Positions 19,175-27,970 of a stretch of 64,000 nucleotides of DNA are shown in pieces. The notes beneath the pieces are model-generated. The model searched no databases. It worked only from the letters and a program-made list of their open reading frames with translations, and was not told where the DNA came from. The translations under genes were made by a program, and so were the position numbers. Each line of letters starts with the position of its first letter. Position 1 is the first letter of the stretch. Source of the stretch: Alphaproteobacteria bacterium (GTDB lineage: Bacteria > Pseudomonadota > Alphaproteobacteria > Micropepsales > Micropepsaceae); contig SHWE01000003.1 of assembly GCA_009693985.1 (NCBI GenBank), positions 1 through 64,000 of the forward strand. The letters are read 5' to 3'.

Positions 19175-20248
19175 ATGTCCGATCCGAGATTGCACCATGC
19201 CCTGAATTGGGAAGCGCGCTTCACCGTCAATGGCGTCGCACCGAGCGATTTCCATGATGTGATGTCGTCGCTGACCCGTTGGGACGATTGGTGCCGCGTC
19301 TGGTCGGCCCGCGCCAAGGTGCATGAGGATTTGGGCCGCGAGGCGCTCGCCGGCAAGCATTTCGTCAGCGCCGGTGAACATCTGTCGCGCGCCGCCGTCA
19401 CCTATCACTTCGCCAAATATCTCTTCGTGCAGGACATGGAGCAAATGCGCGCCGCCCACATGAAGGCGGTGGATTGCCTCAACCTCGCGCTGCCGCATCT
19501 CGACCCGCCGGGGGAGCGCGTGCTCATTCCCTATGAGGGCAAGCACCTCGTCGGCACGCTGCGGCTACCGAAAGTCTTGGCCAAGGGAGCCGCGCGCCCG
19601 CCTATCGTGCTGATGACGATGGGCCTGGATTCGACCAAGGAAGAACTCCTCACCTTCGAGATGGATTTCCTGCGCCGGGGTCTGGCGATCCTCGCCTTCG
19701 ACGGGCCGGGGCAGGGCGAGGCGGAATATGATTTTCCCATTCGCTACGATTACGAGAACGTGGTTGGTCCCGTCATCGACTGGCTGAAGGCGAATGTGCG
19801 CGATGTCGATACCGACCGCATCGGTCTATGGGGCATCAGCCTCGGCGGTTACTACGCGCCGCGAACGGTGGCGTTCGAGAAGCGCGTCAAGGCTGCCATC
19901 GCCAATTGCGGACCCTATAATTGGGGCGCGCTGTGGGAGAAGCTGCCTGGGCTGACACGCGATGCCTATATCGCCCGCAGCCACAGCAAGACCGATGCGG
20001 AAGCGAAGGGAAAAGCCTTCACTCTGTCGCTCGAAGGATTGGGCCCGAAAATTAACTGTCCGCTTTTCGTCATCGCGGCGGGGCTCGACCGGCTCTGCCC
20101 GCCCGAGGACGCCGAACGCCTCGCCAACGAAACCAAAGGCAAGACCACATTGTTCGTCGTCGAAGACGGCAATCACGTTGCGCATAACCGCTTCTACAAA
20201 TACCGCGCCACATCGGCCGACTGGATGGCGCAGCAACTCGGCGCTTAA
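19175..20248 (+). CDS. Alpha/beta hydrolase (FrsA / 2,6-dihydropseudooxynicotine hydrolase-like)
   Basis: FDGPGQGEAEYDFPIRYDYENVVGPVIDWLKANVRDVDTDRIGLWGISLGGYYAPR nucleophile elbow GISLGG; C-term DGNHVAHN. Start within 19163-19175. Confidence 0.82.
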   Translation: MSDPRLHHALNWEARFTVNGVAPSDFHDVMSSLTRWDDWCRVWSARAKVHEDLGREALAGKHFVSAGEHLSRAAVTYHFAKYLFVQDMEQMRAAHMKAVDCLNLALPHLDPPGERVLIPYEGKHLVGTLRLPKVLAKGAARPPIVLMTMGLDSTKEELLTFEMDFLRRGLAILAFDGPGQGEAEYDFPIRYDYENVVGPVIDWLKANVRDVDTDRIGLWGISLGGYYAPRTVAFEKRVKAAIANCGPYNWGALWEKLPGLTRDAYIARSHSKTDAEAKGKAFTLSLEGLGPKINCPLFVIAAGLDRLCPPEDAERLANETKGKTTLFVVEDGNHVAHNRFYKYRATSADWMAQQLGA

Positions 20249-20261
20249 TTTTCGCAAAGAA

Positions 20262-20293
20262 AAACGGCGCCCGCGCATCCGCAGGCGCCGTTT
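20262..20293. terminator. Bidirectional intrinsic-terminator-like hairpin between convergent genes
   Basis: AAACGGCGCC (20262-20271) / GGCGCCGTTT (20284-20293) perfect 10-bp inverted repeat ending in TTT. Confidence 0.7.
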
Positions 20294-20311
20294 CATTTCC
20301 GGCGAAGAAGA

Positions 20312-21211
20312 TCAGCGATAGGCTTGCTGCTGCTCTTCGGCCAATTGCTTTTTATAGGCCTGCATGGCGCCCGCGATCTTGGCCTTATAGGCGTTCAGAT
20401 CGCCGAAGCGCGCCGGATTATACGGATCGCCAGGTTTATAGACTTGATGCAAATTGAATTGGCCGGCATGCGAAGACACCCAGATGTCGGGCGTCATCTG
20501 CGCCTGCTTCTCCAGCGTCTCGCGGAAATCCTTGATGATGGTCGGATAGCCGGGTTCATACAGCAGCTTCACGCCGCCATTGATGCCGTTCATGTTGATG
20601 ATGCCGACATTATAGGTCCGGCCGCCCTCGGTGACGGGGAAGGTGAAGCTGGTTGAGCCCGGCGTGTGTCCCGGGTGGGCGTGCACGGTCAACTCGACAT
20701 TGCCGAGCGCGATCTTGTCGCCGTCCTTGGTGCGGACATCGACCTTGATCGGTTCGTAGATGATGCCGCGTCCGCCGGGCCGGCGGTAATCGAGATTGCC
20801 GCCCGATTCGAGCACGGGCGCATCGATCTCGCTCATATAGACTTTGGCGCCGCCGATCTTCTGGAACGCCGCGAGGTCGGCCACGTGGTCCGCATGCCCA
20901 TGCGTCGCGGTGATGACCTTGATGTCGGTGAGCTTGAAGCCGAGCTTCTCGATGCTCTCCTTCATCAGCGCGAAGGACCCTTCCGCGCCGGAATTGACCA
21001 GGATAAGGCCCTGATTGGTCTGGATCAGATAGCAGCCGAGATCTTCGGTGCCGACATAATAGAGATTGCCGACGATCTTGAATCCAGGGAACGGCGTTTC
21101 CCATGCCTTGTTCGTAATCGGAATATGAATGCGCGGCGGCGGTTGCTGTGCGCTGGCGGTGACCGTGGCGAGCGTCAGCGCCGTGGCGGCGAGAAGGAAA
21201 CGCGATTTCAT
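20312..21211 (-). CDS. Secreted metallo-beta-lactamase-fold hydrolase, subclass B3-like
   Basis: Signal peptide; ITATHGHADHVADLAAF (HxHxDH), VHAHPGHTPGSTSF, WVSSHAGQFNLHQVY. Confidence 0.85.
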   Translation of the reverse strand: MKSRFLLAATALTLATVTASAQQPPPRIHIPITNKAWETPFPGFKIVGNLYYVGTEDLGCYLIQTNQGLILVNSGAEGSFALMKESIEKLGFKLTDIKVITATHGHADHVADLAAFQKIGGAKVYMSEIDAPVLESGGNLDYRRPGGRGIIYEPIKVDVRTKDGDKIALGNVELTVHAHPGHTPGSTSFTFPVTEGGRTYNVGIINMNGINGGVKLLYEPGYPTIIKDFRETLEKQAQMTPDIWVSSHAGQFNLHQVYKPGDPYNPARFGDLNAYKAKIAGAMQAYKKQLAEEQQQAYR

Positions 21212-21360
21212 GGATGTGCCTCCCTAAAGATACGATGGAACTGAAATGGGAACGCGACCGTGATTGGCAGGTCCCTCGATTTTGCCCCAACTTGCCCGCC
21301 GGCAAAAGGGGCGGGAAACCCGCTTCTACCGCCGGAAAATCCAGATGAGGAGAAATCTCG

Positions 21361-22029
21361 ATGAAGAAAACCACCCTTATCCTCGGCCTGATGGCGACGG
21401 CAATGGGCTCGGCCGCGGTGCTGGCGCAGGGTCAGCCGGCGCAGCCGCCCCAGCCGATGCGCTTCTTCGTCTCGAGCGAAACGCATAACGGCAATTATGG
21501 CGGCCTTGCCGGGGCGGACGCGGTCTGCCAGCGCTTGGCGGCGGCAGCGGGCGCGGGCAATCGCACGTGGCGCGCCTATTTGAGCACGCAAGCGGCGGGC
21601 GGGCAGCCGGCCGTGAATGCGCGCGACCGCATCGGCAACGGCCCCTGGCACAACGCCAAGGGCGCGATGATCGCAGCAAGCAACGCTGATCTTCACGGCG
21701 ACGTGGAGCGCGACCGCAACAACATCAACATCGAGAACTCGCTTACCGAAAAGGGCGAGCGCGTCAAAGGGCGCAGCGAGATGCCGAACGAGCACGACAT
21801 CCTCACCGGTTCCGATTCCACGGGCCGCGCTTTGCCGGCTGGCGAAGACCGCACCTGCGCCAACTGGACCTCGGCGAACGACACCAACAAAGCCATGATC
21901 GGCCATCATGACCGCATGAGCGGCGGCAACGTGTCGTGGAATTCCTCGCATATGACGCAAGGCTGCAGCCTCCCGACGCTCAACCGCACGGGCGGGGCAG
22001 GCCGCATCTATTGCTTCGCGACGAACTGA
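21361..22029 (+). CDS. Secreted lectin-like (endostatin/C-type-lectin-like fold) protein
   Basis: Signal peptide MKKTTLILGLMATAMGSAAVLAQ; MRFFVSSETHNGNYGGLAGADAVCQRLAAAAGAGNRTWRAYLSTQ; CANWTS and GRIYCFA cysteines. Confidence 0.65.
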   Translation: MKKTTLILGLMATAMGSAAVLAQGQPAQPPQPMRFFVSSETHNGNYGGLAGADAVCQRLAAAAGAGNRTWRAYLSTQAAGGQPAVNARDRIGNGPWHNAKGAMIAASNADLHGDVERDRNNINIENSLTEKGERVKGRSEMPNEHDILTGSDSTGRALPAGEDRTCANWTSANDTNKAMIGHHDRMSGGNVSWNSSHMTQGCSLPTLNRTGGAGRIYCFATN

Positions 22030-22050
22030 ACCGCACCACGCTTTAAGCGC

Positions 22051-22077
22051 GAAGGCCCGGGCGATGCCCGGGCCTTC
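22051..22077. terminator. Intrinsic-terminator-like hairpin between convergent genes
   Basis: GAAGGCCCGGGC (22051-22062) GAT GCCCGGGCCTTC: perfect 12-bp stem with 3-nt spacing. Confidence 0.75.
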
Positions 22078-22087
22078 TGTGTTTGGC

Positions 22088-23404
22088 CTAATCGAAAAAT
22101 CCGGATTCGATATATTTCATCCAGACATTGCCGACGGTCTTGATGCTGTCCTGCGTGAACAAATAATGGTGCATGCCTTCGATGCGTCCGACGCGGTATT
22201 TTCTCGCATAAGGCTCCATGATCTTGCGGTTGGCATCGACCGTCGCGGGCGGCAGCGCCTCGTCATTGGTGCCGTTCAATTCCAGCACCGCCACCTTCTT
22301 CAATTCCGCCGGCGGATAGCTCGGTTCGAACATCTCCTGCATCAGGGCCCCAAGCCCGCGCGCCCGAATATCGGCGGGCAGGAAATCCGACTGCCATAGG
22401 CGCAAGCCATGTTCGGTGAGCGCGGCGGCGCCGAACATCATCGACGCGTCCTCGGTGCTTTTGAAACGCGGATCCTTCAGCGCCGCCTTCCACCAAGCCG
22501 CGCGCGTCGCTGGGTCGATGTTCTTGGTGTAGAATTCGAAATCCTCGATCCCACGCTCGCGCACGCGCAGCGCGCTGTGCTCGTAGATATCGTTAAGATT
22601 GCCGACCAGCACCTTGCCGTTGACGTAAGCAAGGCCCGTCGAGCTGGTGCCCCAGCCGAGATAGCCGTCCGGGGTGTAATATTTCGCCAGCGGATAGAGG
22701 CTAGCGCCGCCCGTCGACATGCCCCAGAAGAGAACGAATGAACCATTGCGGTCGGGGATCGCCTTTTCGATCGCGCGGCGGTAGCCCTCGACGAAGACGC
22801 GTGGCGTCGCCGCCAGCATCTGCTTCTCGAGTTCCGTTCCCTTGCGCGGGAAGCGGTAGACCAGGCTGGCGCTCGCGGTCAGGGCGCCTGCGACCCCGGA
22901 TCGTTTCGCTTCGTATTCTCTCTTCGGCCAATGCGCTTTCTGTGCGCGGTTGAACATCGGCATGCGTTCGCCGATGGGGACCGCTTCCCAGGAACCGGTG
23001 GAGCTGAGGAAATTCCACCGTCCGACGCGGGTTAGTGCGACGAAGCTAATCCCGCGCTTGGCAAGCCAGATGCCGGGACCTTCCTTGCCCTCGACCGTGG
23101 TGACGAAATCCATCGCATATTCGCTGCCCGGTTCGCCGCCGACCACGACGAGCTTCTTGCCGTTGCGCAGGCGAGGGGTGTCGGGCGTCAGCGTCACGAC
23201 GACTTGGGTGAAGTTCTGCCCGTTGGCGGCAAAGTCGATGAACGCGATTTCCTGCCGAAAGCTGGAGGTCTCGGGATAGGTATTGCCCCCCAAAATCTCT
23301 GCGATGGAAGCCGGGCCAACCGTCCCATTGTCGGGGGGCAGCTCCCAGGCCATCGCTGGACCGGCAAGGAACCCGAGCAAACCAAGCACAATGCGCAATT
23401 TCAT
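22088..23404 (-). CDS. Secreted alpha/beta-hydrolase-like protein of unknown substrate
   Basis: Signal peptide MKLRIVLGLLGFLAGPAMAW; FWGMSTGGASLYPLAKYY nucleophile-elbow-like; LELNGTNDEALPPATVDANR; GMHHYLFTQD. Start moved to ATG at 23404. Confidence 0.6.
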   Translation of the reverse strand: MKLRIVLGLLGFLAGPAMAWELPPDNGTVGPASIAEILGGNTYPETSSFRQEIAFIDFAANGQNFTQVVVTLTPDTPRLRNGKKLVVVGGEPGSEYAMDFVTTVEGKEGPGIWLAKRGISFVALTRVGRWNFLSSTGSWEAVPIGERMPMFNRAQKAHWPKREYEAKRSGVAGALTASASLVYRFPRKGTELEKQMLAATPRVFVEGYRRAIEKAIPDRNGSFVLFWGMSTGGASLYPLAKYYTPDGYLGWGTSSTGLAYVNGKVLVGNLNDIYEHSALRVRERGIEDFEFYTKNIDPATRAAWWKAALKDPRFKSTEDASMMFGAAALTEHGLRLWQSDFLPADIRARGLGALMQEMFEPSYPPAELKKVAVLELNGTNDEALPPATVDANRKIMEPYARKYRVGRIEGMHHYLFTQDSIKTVGNVWMKYIESGFFD

Positions 23405-23507
23405 GGCGGCGCCTCTCGAAAATAGCTGGGTGCCGGCAGAATAGCGGGTTGCCCCGAAAATTGATAACCTCCGGCCCAACGAGAAGCCGTGAACAGGGGC
23501 GGGAACC

Positions 23508-24038
23508 ATGAAGGCGAATCTCGTACGAGCACTCGGCGCGGTTGCGGTCATCGCGCTCGTCCTTGGCCTAGGTTTCTGGTTCGGGCAGCGCGCGCCGGTC
23601 GAGACAGCGGGCGCACCGCAGCAGGCATCCGCCGTGCCGCCGGAACCGGTTCCTGCAACACCGGAGTCGCGCGACCCCTATCAGCGCTCGCAAGCGATCT
23701 TCGAATTCACCAAGGCGGCGACCAGCGGCATCGATCGGGGGCGCGAGATTTTCTATTACAAATGCTGGTTCTGCCACAATGAATGGGCCGAAGGCGCGCC
23801 CAGGCTCACCGGCATCTATCAGAAAGATCAGTTGCTTTCCGGCCGGCCGGCGAATGATGCGGGCGTCCGGGAAGAAATCCGCGAAGGCGGCGCTGGCATG
23901 GCGGCCTACAAATATACGCTGAGCGAACAGGATCTGAACGATCTCGTCGCCTTCGTCCGCGAGGGCTGCTGCTGGAATTCGGACGCGCCGCCGCCCAATC
24001 CCGATTATCGCGCCGACGGGGAGAATGTCGGCCAATGA
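23508..24038 (+). CDS. Membrane-anchored/secreted c-type cytochrome
   Basis: N-terminal hydrophobic segment; single heme motif CWFCH in GREIFYYKCWFCHNEWAEGAPRLTGI. Confidence 0.85.
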   Translation: MKANLVRALGAVAVIALVLGLGFWFGQRAPVETAGAPQQASAVPPEPVPATPESRDPYQRSQAIFEFTKAATSGIDRGREIFYYKCWFCHNEWAEGAPRLTGIYQKDQLLSGRPANDAGVREEIREGGAGMAAYKYTLSEQDLNDLVAFVREGCCWNSDAPPPNPDYRADGENVGQ

Positions 24039-25096
24039 GCGAGCAATCCGAATCCGAACCGGGATTCAATCGCCGCGATCTCTTCCAGGCGATGGCGGTG
24101 GGTGCGGCCCTATCGGGCGTCGCGAGCACGCAGGCCTTCGCGCAAAATTCGCCCGGCATCGCGTCGACTGCCGATTATGTGCGCGACCCGCAGCGCTGGG
24201 GCACTCCCGAAGTGGCGGCGCTGTTTCCGGGCTTCCAGCATCTCGACATGAAGACGTCGGGCGCGGTAATCCGCGTGCGCCACGGCGGTTCGGGGCCGCC
24301 GCTGCTGCTTCTGCATGGCAATCCCGAAAGCCATGTCTGCTGGTACAAGATCGCGGCGCGCCTGGCGCAGCGTTACCATGTCGTGCTGCCCGATTTGCGC
24401 GGCTATGGCGATTCTTCGCTGCCCGAGCCGGGCCCCAAGCACATCAATTACAGCTTCCGCGCCATGGCGCAGGACAATGTCGAAATCATGGAACAACTCG
24501 GCTACCGGCGCTATTTCGTCGCCGGCCATGACCGCGGCGGGCGCACCACCTTCCGCATGTGCCTCGATCATTCCGAACGCGTGATCAAGGCCGCCTGCAT
24601 GGACATCCTGCCGAACTATCATGTATGGACGAATACGTCGAAGGAATGGGCGCTCGCTTCGTGGCATTGGATGTTCATGGCGCAGCCCGAGCCCTTCCCG
24701 GAACGGCTGATGAGCGCGGCGGGCGCGGAATTCTTCCTGCGCAGCCGGATGCAGATTCGCGGCGGCACCGGCACCGGCTTCCTGACCGATATTGCGTTCA
24801 ACGAATATGTCCGCGCCTACACGCTGAAGACGATCACCGGCTCATGCCGCGACTATCGCGCCACCGCGACCTGCGATCTCGAAATGGACACCGCCGACAA
24901 GGACCGCAAGATCACCAACCCGCTGCTTGTCCTCTGGGGCGCGCGCGGACCCGATCGCAGCGACGAATTCATTAATATTTGGCGCCGGTTCGCCAGCAAC
25001 ATCCAAACGTTCGAAGGGCTTCCGTCCGGCCATTACATGCAGGAGGAAGTTCCCGAGCTTGTCTACAATCATTTCATCAAATTCTTCGTCGCTTAA
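24035..25096 (+). CDS. Tat-exported alpha/beta hydrolase, fluoroacetate dehalogenase-like
   Basis: Twin-arginine leader FNRRDLFQAMAVGAALSG; GHDRGGR; DILPNYHVW; WHWMFMAQPEPFPE; CRDYRA; SGHYMQEEVPE. Overlaps cytochrome stop by 4 nt. Confidence 0.85.
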   Translation: MSEQSESEPGFNRRDLFQAMAVGAALSGVASTQAFAQNSPGIASTADYVRDPQRWGTPEVAALFPGFQHLDMKTSGAVIRVRHGGSGPPLLLLHGNPESHVCWYKIAARLAQRYHVVLPDLRGYGDSSLPEPGPKHINYSFRAMAQDNVEIMEQLGYRRYFVAGHDRGGRTTFRMCLDHSERVIKAACMDILPNYHVWTNTSKEWALASWHWMFMAQPEPFPERLMSAAGAEFFLRSRMQIRGGTGTGFLTDIAFNEYVRAYTLKTITGSCRDYRATATCDLEMDTADKDRKITNPLLVLWGARGPDRSDEFINIWRRFASNIQTFEGLPSGHYMQEEVPELVYNHFIKFFVA

Positions 25097-25114
25097 GCCC
25101 TCGCGGAGGAATCC

Positions 25115-26761
25115 ATGATTGCTCGTATGGCAAGAAACAGCGCATCGCTGATCGCGATTCTGGTCGCGGGTGTTTCGCTGGGCGCGGAGCCGGCTGAGGC
25201 ACAGAGCGGGCACAAATTGCTCGGCGGCGCGCGCGGTCTCGTGACGACTGACAAGGGCGTGCCGCTCGAAGGCATCGCGGTCCAGCTCGTCGCGCCGACG
25301 AGCGCCATCCGCACGACGGTCTATAGCGATGCGGACGGCAATTACGAATTTCCCCGGCTCGCTTCCGGCACCTATACGCTGCGCGTCGCGAAACCGCGGG
25401 AGTTCAACGCCTTTGTGAAGGAGAAGGTGGCGATCAACGGGCCGACCCAGATCGAGAATATCTCGCTTACGCGCGTCACCACGCTGGAATTGCTGCCGCC
25501 CTCGCGCGAGGTGATGGGACAGATGTCCGGCAGCGAATGGCTGATGAGCCTGTCAGGCACGGGCGAAGAGAAGAAGCTCCTCACCCAGAACTGCAATTGG
25601 TGCCATTCCTACCAGCAGATTTTCCGCAACCGTTATGACGAAAATGGCTGGCGGCAGATCGTCAACCGGATGACGCATGGCGCGGGCTCGCCGCTGATCC
25701 TGATGCGCCCCAATGGCCGCTTCAACGATGCGCTGGAGGCGAAGCTGGTGAAATGGCTCGCCACCGTGCGCGGGCCGGAAGCCGCCGATCCGTTCTTCGT
25801 CACGCTGCCGCGCGCCAAGGGCCGCGCGACGCGCATGATCGTCACCGAATATGAATTGCCGCGTCTCGAAGTGGCGACGCATGACGTCTCGGGCGATGCC
25901 GCCGGCAATATCTGGTACAGCACCCATCGCAGCTCCTATGTCGGCAAGCTCGATCCCAAGACGGGCAAGGTCACCGAATATCACGTGCCGCTGCCCGACA
26001 AGACGGCGCTTCCCGGCACGCACTGGATTCATGTCGACAAGAACGGGATCGTCTGGGGCTCGGAAAACTGGGCGCATAATATCTGGCACTTCGATCCGAA
26101 GAGCGAGCAGTTCACCAAGGTGCATTGGGACGTGCGCGAGCCGATCAACGCGCCGATGGGCGGTAATTATGCGCTCGATCCCGAAGGGCTGATCTGGAAG
26201 GCGCGCAACAATGCCGTCTCCGCCGTCGATCCCAAGACGGGCAAGGAAGTGAAGGCCATCAAGACGACGAAATTCCCCGGCACCTATGGCAGCGCGATGA
26301 GCGTGGACGGCCGTTATTTCGGCGGCGGCGCCTGGCCGCGCGACGGCGTCATCGTCGCCGACGTCAAGTCGGGCGAAGTATGGGAGCCCGACACCGGCCC
26401 CAATTCCGGCCCGGCGCGCGGCGAGTTCGACCTTCAGAACAATTATTGGGCGGGGATGCGCGGCGGCGGCCTCGTCAAGTTCGACATGCAGAAGAAGCGC
26501 GTGTCCGAATATCCCTCGCCGACGCCCTATACGGCGTTCTACACCGCGCGCCCCGACAAGAACGGCGAGGTGTGGGCCGGCGAATCCCATAGCGGCAAAT
26601 ATGCGCGGCTCAATCCCAAGACCGGCGAATGGGTGGAATATGTGCTTCCCGAACCTTACGGGCTCGACCGGGAATCCTGGATCGACAACTCCACCGATCC
26701 GGTGACCGTGTGGTACACCGACCATGACGGCTGGATCACTCGTCTGCAGCCTTTGGATTAG
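25115..26761 (+). CDS. Vgb/streptogramin-lyase-like beta-propeller with N-terminal carboxypeptidase-regulatory-like domain and a CxxCH motif
   Basis: VTTDKGVPLEGIAVQLVAPTSAIRTTVYSDADGNYEFPRLASGTYTLRV; LTQNCNWCHSYQQIFRNRYDENGWRQIVNRM; propeller repeats such as DVSGDAAGNIWYSTHRSSYVGKLDPKTGKVTEY. Confidence 0.85.
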   Translation: MIARMARNSASLIAILVAGVSLGAEPAEAQSGHKLLGGARGLVTTDKGVPLEGIAVQLVAPTSAIRTTVYSDADGNYEFPRLASGTYTLRVAKPREFNAFVKEKVAINGPTQIENISLTRVTTLELLPPSREVMGQMSGSEWLMSLSGTGEEKKLLTQNCNWCHSYQQIFRNRYDENGWRQIVNRMTHGAGSPLILMRPNGRFNDALEAKLVKWLATVRGPEAADPFFVTLPRAKGRATRMIVTEYELPRLEVATHDVSGDAAGNIWYSTHRSSYVGKLDPKTGKVTEYHVPLPDKTALPGTHWIHVDKNGIVWGSENWAHNIWHFDPKSEQFTKVHWDVREPINAPMGGNYALDPEGLIWKARNNAVSAVDPKTGKEVKAIKTTKFPGTYGSAMSVDGRYFGGGAWPRDGVIVADVKSGEVWEPDTGPNSGPARGEFDLQNNYWAGMRGGGLVKFDMQKKRVSEYPSPTPYTAFYTARPDKNGEVWAGESHSGKYARLNPKTGEWVEYVLPEPYGLDRESWIDNSTDPVTVWYTDHDGWITRLQPLD

Positions 26762-27029
26762 AGCATGATCTTCTTAGGTGGGAACACCCTGCGTTGCGCG
26801 CGGGCGAGGCGATCCGCCAGGCGCGACGCGAAGAGCGATGCAGGTACATCGGTCGAGCGGCGCAACGAAGCGGGCGCCCGCCCGCGCGCAACCCGTAGGG
26901 CCGGGGGCTTTTGCGTCGTGGGTTCGTCGAAGAGCTTGCCCGTAGTTCCTGCTACGCGCTTCGCCCTTCTCCTGCCCACGCCGCAAAATCCCCTCGGCTC
27001 ACGCGTTTCCACCTAAGAAGATCATGCTC
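26761..27029. mobile_element. MITE-like non-coding element with terminal inverted repeats
   Basis: GAGCATGATCTTCTTAGGTGG at 26761-26781 inverted at 27009-27029 (GGAAAC/GGGAAC extends with one mismatch); nested perfect 14-bp inverted repeat GTTGCGCGCGGGCG 26793-26806 / 26879-26892. Confidence 0.65.
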
Positions 27030-27052
27030 CAGGTCGAGAGAGGGTCATTCGC

Positions 27053-27967
27053 GTGTTGAAGGAAATGAGAATCGCCGGTTTGGGCGTGGCGTGTCTGTGC
27101 GGTTCTTGGCTTTCCTCGGATGCTGTGGGCGCGCAAGGTGTGAAACCCATCCCCGATTTCTCCGGCTATTGGGCGCGCTCGATCTTCGGCCAGGAATCGC
27201 CGGAAAGCGGTCCGGGTCCGATCCTCAATCTGAAGCGCCGCCCCGACGGCAAGAGCGACGCGCAGCAATTGGTCGGCGATTACAATTCTCCGATCCTGAC
27301 CCCGCGCGCGGCCGAAATTGTCAAGAAGCATGGCGAGCAATCCATCGCCGGCATTGCCTTTCCGGATCTTTCCAACCAGTGCCGGCCGATGGCGCCGCCC
27401 TACATCCTGCGTGTGCAGGAAGTGCAGCTTCTCCAGCAGAAACATCAGGTCATCATCCTCTACCAGCAGGATCATCAATATCGCCGCATCCGGCTCAACG
27501 ATTCGCATCCGAAGGATTTGCAACCGAGCTGGTGGGGCGATTCGATCGGCCATTACGAAGGGGGCACGTTGGTGGTCGATACGGTGGGCGCCAAGGTGGG
27601 CCCTGCCTCAATGGTCGATATGTTCGGCACGCCGCACAGCGAGCAGCTGCATGTCGTCGAGCGCTATCGCATGGTGAGCGGCGCAGAGGCCAAGGCGTAT
27701 CAGGACCGCAGCGAACAAGAATATGGCCGCCCCGACGGTCCTTCCGGCGACGGCATCTTCGTCGATTTCGATTATACGGGACCGGGCCTACGGGTGGAAT
27801 TCACCGTCGAGGACAAGGTGATGTTCAAGACGCCGTGGTCGGGCGCGATCACCTATCGCAAGGCCGCGCGTGCCGAAGGTGAGTGGGAAGAGCGCGTCTG
27901 CGCCGAGAACACATTCGAATATCACGAGGTCAATTTCATTCCGCAGGCGGCAAAGCCGGATTTCTGA
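27053..27967 (+). CDS. Secreted uncharacterised protein, paralog family (member 3, subfamily B)
   Basis: IPDFSGYWARS; LVGDYNSPILTPRAAEIVKKHG; PSWWGDSIGHYEGGTLVVDTVG; TPHSEQLHVVERYRM; VCAEN; C-term AAKPDF. GTG start, or ATG at 27065. Confidence 0.85.
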   Translation: MLKEMRIAGLGVACLCGSWLSSDAVGAQGVKPIPDFSGYWARSIFGQESPESGPGPILNLKRRPDGKSDAQQLVGDYNSPILTPRAAEIVKKHGEQSIAGIAFPDLSNQCRPMAPPYILRVQEVQLLQQKHQVIILYQQDHQYRRIRLNDSHPKDLQPSWWGDSIGHYEGGTLVVDTVGAKVGPASMVDMFGTPHSEQLHVVERYRMVSGAEAKAYQDRSEQEYGRPDGPSGDGIFVDFDYTGPGLRVEFTVEDKVMFKTPWSGAITYRKAARAEGEWEERVCAENTFEYHEVNFIPQAAKPDF

Positions 27968-27970
27968 TTC

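Noticed and set aside
22088-23551. Full ORF start at 23551 for the secreted hydrolase
   Set aside because: The first 49 residues look non-coding; MKLRIVLGLLGFLAGPAMAW at 23404 is a proper signal peptide, and the extension would overlap the cytochrome gene start.
25115-26761. Virginiamycin B lyase (antibiotic resistance) call
   Set aside because: Only the propeller is similar; the CxxCH motif, N-terminal domain and operon partners argue against a streptogramin lyase.
26765-27016. Arg-rich ORFs inside the MITE-like element (both strands)
   Set aside because: Compositional artefacts of a structured GC-rich repeat; no protein family signature.
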